Source: Zanthoxylum bungeanum | Lineage: Eukaryota; Streptophyta; Magnoliopsida; Sapindales; Rutaceae | Length of the DNA stretch: 64,000 nucleotides | Assembly (NCBI GenBank): GCA_019454045.1 | Contig: SKCR01035553.1 | Coordinates: 123,195 to 187,194, forward strand | Direction of reading: 5' to 3' | Part shown: positions 11,849 through 23,939 of the stretch, in pieces | Position numbering within the stretch: the stretch's first letter is position 1 | How the letters are laid out: each line of letters starts with the position of its first letter | Notes under the pieces: generated by a model | Told to the model about the DNA's origin: nothing | Databases searched by the model: none | The model's input: only the letters and a program-made list of their open reading frames with translations | Program-made: the position numbers and the translations under genes

Positions 11849-13874
11849 TGTTAGTGTTCCTAGAACATGCCAAAGATCTAATAAGCAAGAAAAGGTGTTC
11901 ATAAATTCATTATAAGTTGCGGAATTACTTACATTGAATGGATTTGAGCTTTTAAAATTTTGAGAAGAATAAGATCTCCAAGATCTTTCCTTTGTTGATT
12001 CCGAGCTTTGAGTTGGTTTCCAAGATCCTTCCTTTGATGATTCCAAGCTTTGAGTTGTTTGAATGAAGATCTCCAAGATCATTCCTTTGATGATTCCAAG
12101 CTTTGAGTTGGTTTCCCTATCACCTTAGTTGATTCCATGAAGTGCTAGTCAAAGAGAGGGAGAAGGAAGCTCACGCCCCTAGCAAGGATAAAATTAGGGT
12201 TTCATGTTGTTTCAAGTGTTGTATTACACAAGTGAAGAGAGAGAGAGGGCTAGGGTTTTGTTAAAGGGTATTTACCCTTTTCACCAAAACCATGTAGTTG
12301 GAGTCTTGGTTTCACATAAACCAATTAGTTGGAAAGTAAGTGGTTTTGGCATAAATGCCAACCACTTTCCAACCACCACTTCACATGTGTGACATTTGTG
12401 AAGTGGGCCCCACCATTTTGAATTCAAAATTCAAAATATCTCTATGAACATTTACCGCGGCTCGGATCCGTTTAATCCGATTAAACGAACTTTCGTTGTT
12501 AAATAATTAAATCTAATTTAATTAAATAACGATGCCTCGCAAATATATTACGAACGTCGTTTACGAATTAATTCGTTCGTTCGTATTAAAGTCCGACTTT
12601 AATTTCGTAATGAAATCCAATTCATATTAATATATCCGATATATTAATTTTAGCCCATACGAATAAATAAAATAGAAAAATCAAATTTAATTATTAAATT
12701 TATTTTACGGATTAATTCAAAATTAATCGCGTTCTCTCTCTTCCGAACACATTTAATCCCAGATTAAATAATACCTCAATTAATCCCAGATTAATTTTCT
12801 CTCTCTTAATCAATCCCAAATTGATTCTCTCTCTTAATTAATCCCAGATTAATTCTAATTAAATCAACTGTCATCGGTGAATCTTTGGGAAACGACCCAA
12901 GAGATCCCTGGATATGTTGGCAGTAAATACAGTCATCGGTTACCACGTGCTTACCGATTTACAAGACATGGTTGGCTTCTAGCAAAGCACCGTGCCTACC
13001 AAATTCTCCAGAAATATTCTTACTGGAATATATAATCTATGTCAGGCGTAGTATACGTAGTATTGCGTATTGCGATCCAGTATCGAATGTCACGTGCTAG
13101 GCCTGAGGCTGGAACTGTGTCTGCCCCGTACGAAGCACATGTCGGATGTCTGGTAACTAGTCTCTATTATCGGATATACATGACCTAGTCATAATATCCC
13201 GATGACTGCAGTACTTAAGAGCACTAGTACCGTATCCTATGTGACATCATCTCCCTTATGACTGGAGTGATACTTCCGTCTTGACATCACACCCAATACA
13301 CTACGATTCTCAATATACCCAGTAGAGGCGTACACAGAACCGGTTAAAGCCCTGGACGACCAAAACTAAAGCATACCGATTGTCGCAAGTATTAGCGATG
13401 CAAGTCTCAGATTAAGACCAAATATACCTACCCTGATATCGGACTTCCATAGACACATAGTCATACTACCAATGGAATTTCGAGGGGTCTATCCAGAGCG
13501 AAGCTGTTTCCGCACCATCGGTAAACACAACCTCCTATCACACTTGCATAAGTATCCAATACTTAAATATATGAGAACTATGCCGTTGTGCTCCCACAAC
13601 GAGCACAAGTCCAATACTAGTCTATTCCGCATTATCGATGTCCAGTCTCGATAATACTATGACTATGGATATTTAATGATTAATCATTCGAGGACTGATA
13701 CTGTCTCATATCATCTCAATCCAGGAACTAATCATAGAGACCTCCTATCATTTATACATCTAGGTGATCTAATTACAAATGATAAGAGTGCAATCTCCTT
13801 GTCACATAGTTAATTTGTACAACAACACCATGATCTGTACAAATAGAGATGCTATGGGTCATAATTGTCCAACA
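11849..13874 (-). mobile_element. copia-A family solo LTR
   Basis: Read on the + strand it starts TGTTAGTGTTCCTAG and ends CATAATTGTCCAACA, matching both ends of the copia-A family LTRs at 45325-47225 and 53377-55240. A perfect 5-bp TSD, CAAGT, flanks it (11844-11848 and 13875-13879). No internal domain is present, so it is a solo LTR. It contains an array of short palindromes of the type TTAATCCCAGATTAA (about 12750-12860). Small open frames inside it recur in the other LTRs and match no known protein. Confidence 0.88.
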
Positions 13875-14086
13875 CAAGTGGCTTAAGTAAGGGACCATTC
13901 CGAACCCAACGGTTTGAGGTCTTCCCTTGATAGGGGTGAGTGCGGCCTTAAATATTTGTCCCGGTTCACACCGGGTGGCGACTCCATTATTCTCCGGTTT
14001 AGTCCCCCTGCGGGCTACTCCGTACTCCCAACCGGACCGTGAGCCCGGAACAGCATGCATCGCCCATTTTGTGTTCCCACACTCAG

Positions 14087-15303
14087 GTTACAAACTAATT
14101 ATTAGGGACTACTGAGATAAAAATATAATGGCATTAGCTGCAGGGCATCCAAATTCATAAATTTGGCCTAAATTCAATTTAAGCCCAAAAACCCTGATTT
14201 TTACATATATTGGTCTCAAATGTGTTTCATTTACTTATAATTTTATGGTTCGCCAAGTAGAATTCTAAAACTCAACTCATAAGCAAAATATTATGACCTG
14301 TCCAGAAAGTGTCGCGAACCGAACTCGCTGCCCAACTTACTTAATATAGTCAATCCAACAATTCTAACCAGATTTTTCACTATTTTAAATACATAATATC
14401 ATGCTCAAAATATGATTAATTTCTTAATCTAATTTAGGGTTGGTATTTCGTCAAACATTTAGTGTGCGCATTACACAAACATTACCGTTTCTATAATTTG
14501 TACTTATTCTACCTCTATTTACATTATCATTACTCTTTAACATGTTTCAAGCTTCCATTACACAATTAAAACAACCCCCTCTATATACTTTTATCATTGG
14601 CCGGAAATTCCCCAATATACCTATCCAATATCAATTTCTTACAATACCACTCATTTTTTCCACTACAGTACATCAACCCAAGCTTACTCATTCTTTATTC
14701 ATGCATTAACATAAATCAAAATCAGACCAAGATAACTTCCCCTTGCTGCCGAAAATTATTATCATAAACAAAGCACCATTTCATTCATTTCACCACTCGA
14801 TATCATCACCATTATCATCACAAGCATTATACATCAACATTAACAATAAAATTTCAAAATTAAAAGTTATTAGATAAGATTTTTCTTACCTCTCCAATCT
14901 TGATTCTAGCTCCATAAGGTCTATAGAGCTTGAATTCTTTCGCCTAAGTTTGCATTATGCTTGATCCTCCCCACCTTTTTCAAGAGTTTGGTTAGATTGT
15001 TTGCAAAATTATCCGAGTAGCCCCCCAAAGGTTTGAAGGAAAATTGGGTTGGTTTATAGTTAATTTGAGCTTGGTGTAATTAGTAGATTGGTGGGGGTGT
15101 CCTTAGTATGTTCATTTACTAAATACACACAAATTATTTTCTTTATACATCTTACATATTTTCCAGTTCATAGGAAGTCCATAAGCCCACAAAAGTCTAA
15201 TTCATCGTTCAATCTACCTCTGACGTCATTATACTTCAAAAAATTCACACCCGATTCATCGTTATTCTCATTGGGTTATTATATAATTTTTTTAGCCGTT
15301 ACA
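14087..15303 (-). mobile_element. Tekay-1 LTR, right piece
   Basis: The LTR interrupted at 8181 resumes here: 'gacctgtccagaa' near 14296 and the '...cgtcaaacatttagtg' stretch near 14450 correspond to 45250 and 55345 in Tekay-2. The end is put at GTTACA (15303) by alignment with the Tekay-2 end at 56244. No gene is seen. Confidence 0.55.
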
Positions 15304-16610
15304 ATTATTCTCATTTAAAATGATTCGTTCTCAAATAAAATCGAGTTTAGGACTAGACACATCTTAATAAGGCACTAACTCTTTTAATAGCCTCGTTTAG
15401 TCCTCAAATGGTTCCATATTCTTTGTAATACTTTCATACCACTAGAATCCGAAGAATCTATAAGACTATATCCTTTATTCCTCAGCCAAAGGTTACTTCG
15501 ATCAATTCCATATGGAAAACGCAATCCATATAACTTTCTTTCCATCTTTTACAAATTCTTGGAATGACTTAATAAATATAGGATTAGGCTTGTCCTTTAC
15601 TAAAAACTTACTATTCCTCGGTTTGAGACTTCTGATAATATCAATCATTTAGATCTTTCTTGGCATGATCTATATGTAATTCTTGCTATGTCGATATTGT
15701 TCCTATCCTTTCATTATCCCATTATGCTTCTTCCAATGCCTTCAATACCAAATCATGTCCTAACTATTTCTATTTTTTTGACTTTCGAGCATGCCACGAG
15801 GGAACCTTACCTCTAGCTGTAATGTAGCCTATTCAAAGTTCTACCGTATGTGTTTGGTTAATGCAAGTCTCTCTCTACTACTTTATGAATTTATCGAACA
15901 AACCCTTATTATTTCCTCTATGGTATAGTCGTTTCTAATTTCTAAACAACCACTCAAACTTCGATATAAGTCGCGAACCTCAATTGGAGACTACTGCTAT
16001 AAGAATTCTATACGACATCACCATTTTACTCTGGTACTGTCTGACATATTAAGCTACCGAAGATATTTGGACTGAGCCAACTTATCTACCGTTTCCTTAA
16101 TAGATTCGTACTCTTTAGAAGTTATAGAGGTCTATCTTGTTCTATCTCTTCTTACAGTTATGACGACCTAAGCTTTTTCCTTCACTAACCTCTTTCTTTT
16201 TGTTTTCTCTTGTTTAACGAATATGGCACTCTTTCCAGGCATACTGAAGTATCTATTTTCCCTTGTATTCTATTCAACGGAAACCATTGAGTCTGTTGTA
16301 TAAAAAAAATATTCCTAAATTAACAATATAACCATCATACTTCATTTTCTCCAAGGCCTTTCTCTGTCTACAACTACTAGATAAATATGTATATCACATT
16401 AACTTTTTAGAGGAACCATTGATTTGCTCATTTCTGTCAAGCGACTTCATTATTCGAGTAGCATTTCTTATTTGTTCTATGCTCTACACGGACCATAACC
16501 TATCTCATATTAACCCCGCTTCCTGTATCATATTATTTCTATTAATAAAAGTTAACTTCATTCCTTATATGTCATTGATAATGTCTTCTCATATCTGCAA
16601 CACTACTAGC
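15304..16610 (-). mobile_element. Tekay-1 internal remnant, no readable gene
   Basis: Immediately after the LTR end, 'attattctcatttaaaatga' aligns with the Tekay-2 PPT region at 56245. The rest is T/C-rich on the + strand with no recognisable domain in any frame. I infer a heavily decayed 3' internal domain of a minus-strand gypsy element, truncated where copia-B coding sequence begins near 16610. Confidence 0.35.
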
Positions 16611-16955
16611 CTAAATGTTTCTTCGGGTTTGATTCCATGGTCAAGAGAAAAGGGTTTGCAAACTGTAAAGGTCCATCTATGGACTGAAGCAAACATCTCG
16701 ATCTTGAAACATAAGATTTGATAACACGATCAGGTCATATGATTTTGAGCAAAACGTCGATGAGCCTTATGTAGATAAGCGAGTCATTGATGGTAAAGTA
16801 GTTTTTCTCGTACTATAAGTCAATGATATTTACTCATTGAGAATGAAGTAAAATTATTATCGAGCGTAAAATCCTATCTAGCTAATTAATTCCAAATGAA
16901 AGATTTGGGAAAGATGAGTCATGTAATTGTGATCCAGATTATTCAGGATCACAAG
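16610..16955 (+). pseudogene. copia-B reverse transcriptase, first fragment
   Basis: Despite stops and frameshifts, translated pieces match the copia RT block order: a VCKL..SIYGLKQ-type segment (16651-16695), VIDGKVVFLVL (16786-16818), the catalytic YxDD position reading 'VNDI' (about 16822-16833), and K.LGKMSHVIGIQII (about 16900-16945). The frame continues at 42572 beyond the Tekay-like solo LTR. The first of the two catalytic aspartates appears changed to Asn, and the Tyr codon is now TAA. Confidence 0.7.
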
Positions 16956-18396
16956 TGTAACACCCCGCCAGAGGCAGGATACTACCGGAAGGAGAAAGGA
17001 TTGACTCATCTTCTTAAGCCTCTAAATTTATAAAAATTCAGCATGATGTATCCTAAAACTGGACAACCTGGATCTCAGTCCAACATCAAAACGAACCTGA
17101 AATAAACATCATATATTATAATGGACATCAGGTCCACACCACCATATCAAAATCATCACCTAAGGGCTTCATGCCCATATCATCTATCAACACTCAAGGG
17201 CTCTATGCCCACAAAATCATAAGCAGTCAAAAAGTTTACTTAATACAAACGACGTGCTCAGCACAACAAATAAAAAAATAAATCAAATATCCTAAACTTC
17301 TAAAACTTCTCCCAAGACATTTGCTAGGGTGACTGACGTTTAGATGATCCGCGTCTCGAACATGACTTCCAAAGCTGTCGTGGTTGACTAATCTGGAAGC
17401 GAACCTGTAAAAATACAAATTGGTTTGGTGTGAGTTATAAAACTCATTAAGTAACCATGCTCATGCACCAACAAAACATAAAGTCAAGCATACTATAAGC
17501 TTTTCAACTTTATCAACTTTTAACTAACCTTTTATCTATTACATATGCAAATCCTCATTTCTATTTACATATATATGTGCCAATCTAAAAGCCAAAACAC
17601 TCAAAGCACGCAAGACAAGAATTCAAATATCACAAAACGAATCATTTAACATCAAATCCATTTAAATCACGTGAAACATACAGTCATATATCTATATTTT
17701 TTCTACGAATAAACATCATTGAAACATCAAACAAAATTTATTCTATTCGATTACAAACTATCTTTTAATCCTGATAGCTTTACAACAACTTAACATTTAT
17801 GACTTATACGCATTCACCTATAACATTACGAAAATCATAAATTACTTCTCTTAAATTCATGCAAATCTCATTTTCAGAGTTCTTACACATATACGTACAT
17901 ATCAATACAACTTAGCAAATACACTTTACAACATCTGAGATTCACATCGGCTTTTAAATTATTCGTTCATTCCACGTAAGCATAGACTATCCATACATAT
18001 GACACATCATACACTTATAAACACACAGATATACATACAGTCATCGTACAACCGATAACGAAACACATATAATAATCAGTACATCACAGAACACATCGTC
18101 AAACAATACAAACATATGGGTGGTTTACACATACAATGCTCGTTCGGGACTCATTACCTATTTTAGAATAGGTATGAGATGAATTTCGTCCGAACGGATC
18201 CATAACCAGCTCGACTACTATACTACGAGAACATCGACTAAATAAACATATACACATATCACTGAACACATTCATACATAAGCATAACTTTTCATACATA
18301 AGCACATTCATGACAACACTCTAAGTTATCATTCAAACACTCATATATATATATATATTGAAACATACAAATATACATATTATTACGAATACGAAT

Positions 18397-20398
18397 TGTT
18401 GGACAATTATGACCCATAGCGTCACCATTTGTACAGATCATGGTGTTGTTGTACAAATTAACTATGTCACAAAGGAGATTGCACTCTTATCATTTGTGAT
18501 TAGATCACCTAGATATATAAATGATAGAAGGTCCCTGTGATTTGTTCATGCATTGAGAATGATATGAGACAGTATCAATCCACGAAGGATAAATAATTAA
18601 ATATCCCTAGTCAGAGCATTATCGAGATTGGAGATCGATGAATGCGTAAAAGACTAGTATTACACTTGTGCACGTTGTGAGGGCACAACATCATAGTTCT
18701 AATATATTTGGGTATATGATACTCATGCAAGTGTAATAGGAGGTTGTGTTTCACCGATGGTACGGGAAACAGCTTCGCTCTGGATAAGACCCCCTCGGAA
18801 TTCCATTAGTAGTATGACTATGTGTCTATAGAAATCCGAAATCAGGGTAGGTGTATTTGGTCTTAACCTGAGACTTGCACCGCTAATACTTGCGACAATC
18901 AATATACTTTGGTTGCGGTCGTCCAGGGCTTTAACAGGCTCTGTGTACACCAATGCTGGGTATATTGAGAATCGTAGTGTGTTGGGTGTGATGTAAAGAC
19001 GGAAGTGTCACTCCAGTCATATGGAGTTGATGATCGCGCAAGGATACATAACTGGTTCTCTATATAAGATTACAACCGTTGGGATAATATGACTTGGTCA
19101 TGATTATCCGATATTAAAGAGACTAGTTGTTTGTTATCCGATATATGCTTCGTACAGGGCAGACACTGTACCAGCCCCAGGCCTTGCATGTGATCATCCG
19201 ATACTGGACAGAAATATGCAATACTACGTATACTACGCCTGATACAGATCCTTTATTCCTGTAAGGATATTTCCGGACAATTGGGTAGGCATGACGCTTT
19301 GCTAGAGGCCAACATTGTCTTGTAAATCGGTAAAACGTAGTACGAGGTACTTACGTGTTCAGATAGTCCGACGATCGAATTTACTGCCGACATATCCGGG
19401 GATCTCATGGGTCGCTTCCCAAAGATTCACCGATGACGTATGACTCGCACTTTTAATTAATCTGGGATTAATTAGATGAGAGAGAAAATTAATCTGAGAT
19501 TAATTACGGAGATATTTTATCTGGGATAAAATATCATTTAAAGAGAGATAACGATTAATTTGGAATTAATCGGTTAAATTAATATATTCGATATATTAAA
19601 CGAAATTAGATTTCGACGCGGAATTGAAATTAGATTTTAATTCGGGCGAACGAATTAATTTAGAATTAATTCGTACGCGACGTAAATAGTGACTTCGCTA
19701 GGCGTAATCATTTAATTACGTCGCAACGGAAAATTCGTTAATTTAGAATTACCGAACCCGAGCCCGGGATTATTTGCAAGCGCATTCGCATTTCGAATTC
19801 GAGTGCGACATGCAAGTCAAATCAAGCGTCAAATCATTAGTCGCATCAAGCGTCAAATCACTTGTCACTTTGAGTGATGTGACTTGACAACTTAATTGAA
19901 GTGAGTTGATGTGTGTGGTTGGATAAGCTTGTACTTGTTTGACTTTTGAAATCAAATAAAGGTATATGTTAATTGATTTTAGAAATCAATTCAACCATTA
20001 CACAAAACCTATTCTCTCTCTTTCTTCTTTACTCCCTTTCTCACGCCATTTTCTGTTTTTGCTGGGCTGAAACCGAAATGAAAGGAAGCAAAATATGGAT
20101 TTTTGTGGCAAAAATAAAGAGAGCTAGCACTCCAAGAGACATGCAAAGGTGATAGGGAAGTCCACCCATGAGCCGGGAACCATTCGACGAAGCTTGGAGC
20201 TTGACGAAGGACCACCATTCACGCCAAACCAGTGAGCTTGGACTGTAGTTTGCCGTGACTGTGAGGAGAAGAATTTGAAGTTTTGTTCGTCAAAGCGTCG
20301 CTCAACCGATCGATGTAAGTATTCCGCGACTTCCTCGATTGTATTCACACATGTTCATGCTTGATTTATGATCCTTGGGGCCCTTAGAATATCCAACA
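18397..20398 (+). repeat. copia-A 5' LTR
   Basis: It is bounded by TGTTGG...CCAACA and followed by the PBS. It carries an array of AT-rich palindromes at about 19455-19690 (TTAATCTGGGATTAA, TTTATCTGGGATAAA, TTAATTTGGAATTAA) and a CT-rich, leader-like segment (about 20010-20040). Open frames on the reverse strand (18723-18953, 20124-20348) reappear in the 3' LTR only because the LTRs are duplicates. Confidence 0.9.
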
Positions 20399-20399
20399 A

Positions 20400-20413
20400 T
20401 GATATCAAGAGCA
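20400..20413 (+). other. copia-A primer-binding site (initiator tRNA-Met type)
   Basis: TGATATCAAGAGCA directly follows the LTR and is a slightly mutated form of the usual copia PBS TGGTATCAGAGC, complementary to the 3' end of plant initiator tRNA-Met. Confidence 0.7.
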
Positions 20414-22740
20414 TGGTTAAAAGCATGAAAAAGATTAGGGCTTAAAATTGGGAAAACTTGATTTTGAGCATGATTAATGTAATTGGATTAATTAGTATGC
20501 TTAAATATGTTTTAATTGAGGATTGATTGGATCAATTTGTTGAAATTATGTTTAGAACATTTTTCCCCAATTTTGTTGAATTGGCCGAATAGGTTGAGCC
20601 CTATATTGTCTTGGAATTTTTGATTTTTGATCATTGGATGTGTTGGAAATCATTCGGGAATATGATTTAATGTCGATTGTGGAATTTAATTGGATTGAAA
20701 CCGAATCGGACAAAATTCCCTAAATTGCCGAGAGCATAAGAGCATGTAATTGGGTTTGATTTTTATTAAAATGTGTTGGACATGTTTTAATGTTAATGGC
20801 ATGATTAATTAATGCTAATTGATGTTTTAGAAATGTTAATTGGATAATTAATTGTGTAATGCACTTTGATTAATTAAATTGTAAAATTGGATTTTAGTAA
20901 TTTAGTTAATTGGGCCTTAAATTGGATTTGGGCTTGTTATGTTGTAAATGGGCTAAATGGGCTTAGTTGTACTAAGTTGGGTTTAGGCCAAATGGATTGG
21001 ATCCAATTGGGCCTAAAACCGCTTCCATAAAGCCCAAATGCGACTTAATGGACCTTTAAATTTTAATTGGGCCTAATGGGCCAAGATTGATTTCTAGGCT
21101 TATGGGGTAACTCCCGGATTGGATTTTGGTTATTCGGTTTGACCCGAGTTGACCAAAAGTCCACGCCTTAAGAATTTAATTAAAAGCCCATTGGACTTTA
21201 ATTAAATTAACGTTGGACGTTAAACGGGCTTTGAGACCCATAACGATTAAATTTGGAATTTAAGTCGTAAAAGGTTTATTAATAAAGTGTGATATTTAAT
21301 TTGGAATTAAATAGCGAATTAGAATTGAATGCATATTAAATTGGATTTAATTATGTAGTTTAATTTAATTCGAGAATTCCTACTTTGAGTACTTATTCGC
21401 AAAACGATTTTGACTCGCGCAAAATCAAATCGTTGTTTGAACATTGGATGATCACTAATTATCAGATTAATTAATTTGATTAGATTGATTGATAACATGC
21501 TTGTGTGAATACATGTTTGCGATGCATGAATAATGCATATCAGATGGATATTAGATGAGTGGGACAATTTTAGAAATTGTTGTAATAAATTTGATTTATT
21601 AATTGGACCTGCGTGTCCAGCCTTATTACCTCCTTATTCTTTGTATTCTCTTCTCACGTATTCCCCTAAATGTAAATGAGGTTTCTTTAGAAGTGTAGTG
21701 TAACAGGTAGAAGAAATATTTATACTAGTGGGAGAGAGAAAGAGAGAGATTTGATCTAGGATCAATGTGTAAAGTATCCATCCGCATATCATTATTATTT
21801 TATTCATATGAGCTTTATTATGTGTTTAGAATGCATGTTTAAGAGTGTATGATGATGAGACCTTAACAAAGATAATAAATTGGTTGCCAATTTGCACTCG
21901 AAAAACCCTCGCAAAATATTAAGCGTCTTTCGTTCCATTGAGTGATTCTCACTCAAGATCCGAGACTGGCATTGGCTTGTTGGCCAAAGTCAAGGCCTTT
22001 GTCCGTCGAGGATGTGTTTGAATCACGAAGGCTTTGTTACATGTCAGTGTCTTGTCCAAGTTGTGGTTTGTTGGCCAAAATCAAGACCACTTCTTGTCCA
22101 TCGACATTGATTACGAAGCTTTCCATGGTCAATGGGTCGCGCTTAACTGGGATCACTAAGTTTGTTGTGCCAAAGCCAAGGTTTAGTTGATTCAGAGGAA
22201 AAAGTTAGGTAATACATTGGATGTATTGGCATATATAAGATATATGTTTCGGACTTGGATGTCCCCCTACCGGATCTAGGAATTGGATTGGATCCAATTG
22301 ATCTTAGAGATCTACCTAGTTAATTATCATACAATTTGTTGGCCAAAGTCAAGATTGTGTGATATTTAACGGGATCCTAGCCCACTAGGAAATGCAATTC
22401 CCGAGTACTCGACAGAGGGTTAGAGGCTCGCCGAAAAATAGTGGGAGGCAAGAATTGAATTTGCAATATTTGTTTAATTACTTGCCATACGCGCTCAAAC
22501 AAATATCAATTCGTCAAATAAATTAAATGTTAGTTGAACTAATATTTAAATGTTGTTTTAATAAACAGTTGGACTATATTCAAACTATTCATTTATAGTT
22601 GATTTTATAATTGGATTTTAAATTATAGTTGATTAAATAGTTGGACTATTGTAATCATTATAATAAATAGTACCTAAATCATTGATTAAATAGTTGGACT
22701 ATTAGAATCAAGATATAATTCAAAGATTGACGTTTAATAC
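20414..22740 (+). other. long untranslated leader of copia-A with a recurring 18-bp motif
   Basis: No coding sequence is recognised over 2.3 kb. The motif TTGTTGGCCAAAGTCAAG or a close variant occurs four times at about 21977, 22066, 22161 and 22337. The same motif recurs in the leader of the related element at 45325-55240 (about 51483, 51625, 51733 and 51818, other strand), so the arrangement belongs to the family. The rest is AT-rich. Confidence 0.6.
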
Positions 22741-23900
22741 ATAATCCTAGGGAAAATGTGTTTAAATGATTTAATTTTCAAATTGGGAATAATTTCAGGA
22801 TGGTCCTGGAAAAATAATAAGTTATTTTATTTGATAAAATAATATATTAGGCCTAAGCCCTGAGTTAAGCAAACAGTATAGCATAATCTTTGGAAGATTA
22901 TGTGATGATAACTTTAGTGCTTAATCCATTATACTTACCGCAGTAGACTCCTTAATTTCTGAATCAGAACTAAGGATTAGATCCTTAAAGTATGATAAAG
23001 AAATTGAAGGATCTTCAAAGATCTATTTTAGATTTTAGAAGTACTAAATTGCAATAAATAATTCTTGGAGAATTAATGACTATTCTCAAGGAGATAAATT
23101 CAAAGTTTGCAATTAGGCAAGTAGCGTAAGGCGCACCTTACTTCGATATTCTAGAAGGCCGAGGCTAGGCCAAAGGCTTCTGGAGTGTTGAAATAGGCAA
23201 AGGCAAAATCATTATAATCTTCTGGGAAGATAAATGACATATCCCAAAATGTCTGCTTGAATGTGGCAAACGGGATCGCGGAAGCGTGACTGCCGTTTGG
23301 ACAAAGCAGACATGAAAGAATAGAAGACTGGCAAAGCTCTGACTTCAAATATGTTTGTCATAAATATATTCACTACTAGTATTAAAATTAGATTTTAAAT
23401 ACTTAGTGTGGTATATATATATATATATATATATATTGATGTTCAGAATCTGCTTTGAGCAGGATACTGACTTCAGTTGAGGTTTATCTGCGAATTGGAA
23501 ACTGGACGAAAGTCGCTGTTTCAACCGTAGATACCTAAATTTAGGAACTACCTTCGGGTGTGTACCTAAATTTAGAAACTGTTATAATGTAACTAGTTTG
23601 ACTAGTTACATTATCTTTATATCAGTGTTTAACCCTTTGCGGGTGAACCTTTATTTTCTAGAACACTAAAGTGTTTTATTATATAAAGATGATATTGAGA
23701 TAAACACATTAGATGTTAAAAACATCATTTATATTTTGAATATAAATAAAATCTCGAACGGACACATGAAAAACAATAACTCAAAACTGATTTGATCAGA
23801 AAAAACATATTATGGCATTGTTGTCTGGGACACAATCAAACAAGACTCGTATATCCGCACTTTTGAAGTGTGGGTACTAGGACAAATTTGATTCTAATCA
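22741..23900 (+). pseudogene. copia-A gag and protease remnant
   Basis: By alignment with the better-preserved copy at 50000-51143, decayed gag begins near 22750. The CCHC zinc-knuckle region is at about 23240-23300 (fragments reading 'CLNVANGI' by frame-jumping), followed by the gag C-terminus near 23340 and the protease region after it. No frame stays open. A (TA)n run at 23412-23436 interrupts the region. Confidence 0.6.
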
Positions 23901-23939
23901 AATAAAGTCTACGAATCTAGTTTATTGGGCAAAGTGCCT

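Larger units (their letters stand above)
8182..14081 (+). mobile_element. Ogre/Tat-like gypsy solo LTR (with nested copia solo LTR)
   Basis: It begins TGTAGGCATTGCATTTTTGC and ends ...TTGTGTTCCCACA. It is flanked by the perfect TSD CTCAG (8177-8181 and 14082-14086), and Tekay-1 homology continues across the two flanks, so this is a complete insertion. There is no gag-pol, hence a solo LTR left by LTR-LTR recombination. Excluding the nested copia LTR and its TSD copy it is about 3.87 kb, in the size range of the very long Ogre/Tat LTRs. The block CCGGGTGGCGACTCC near its 3' end is typical of that lineage. Confidence 0.75.

Noticed and set aside
18723..18953. Reverse-strand ORF of 76 codons seen again at 26564-26794
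   Set aside because: Both copies lie in the two LTRs of copia-A and are alike only because LTRs are duplicates; no domain, and other family LTRs break the frame.
20009..20348. Overlapping reverse-strand ORFs, recurring at 40113-40452
   Set aside because: They lie in the LTR leader region on the strand opposite to transcription and recur only by LTR duplication.
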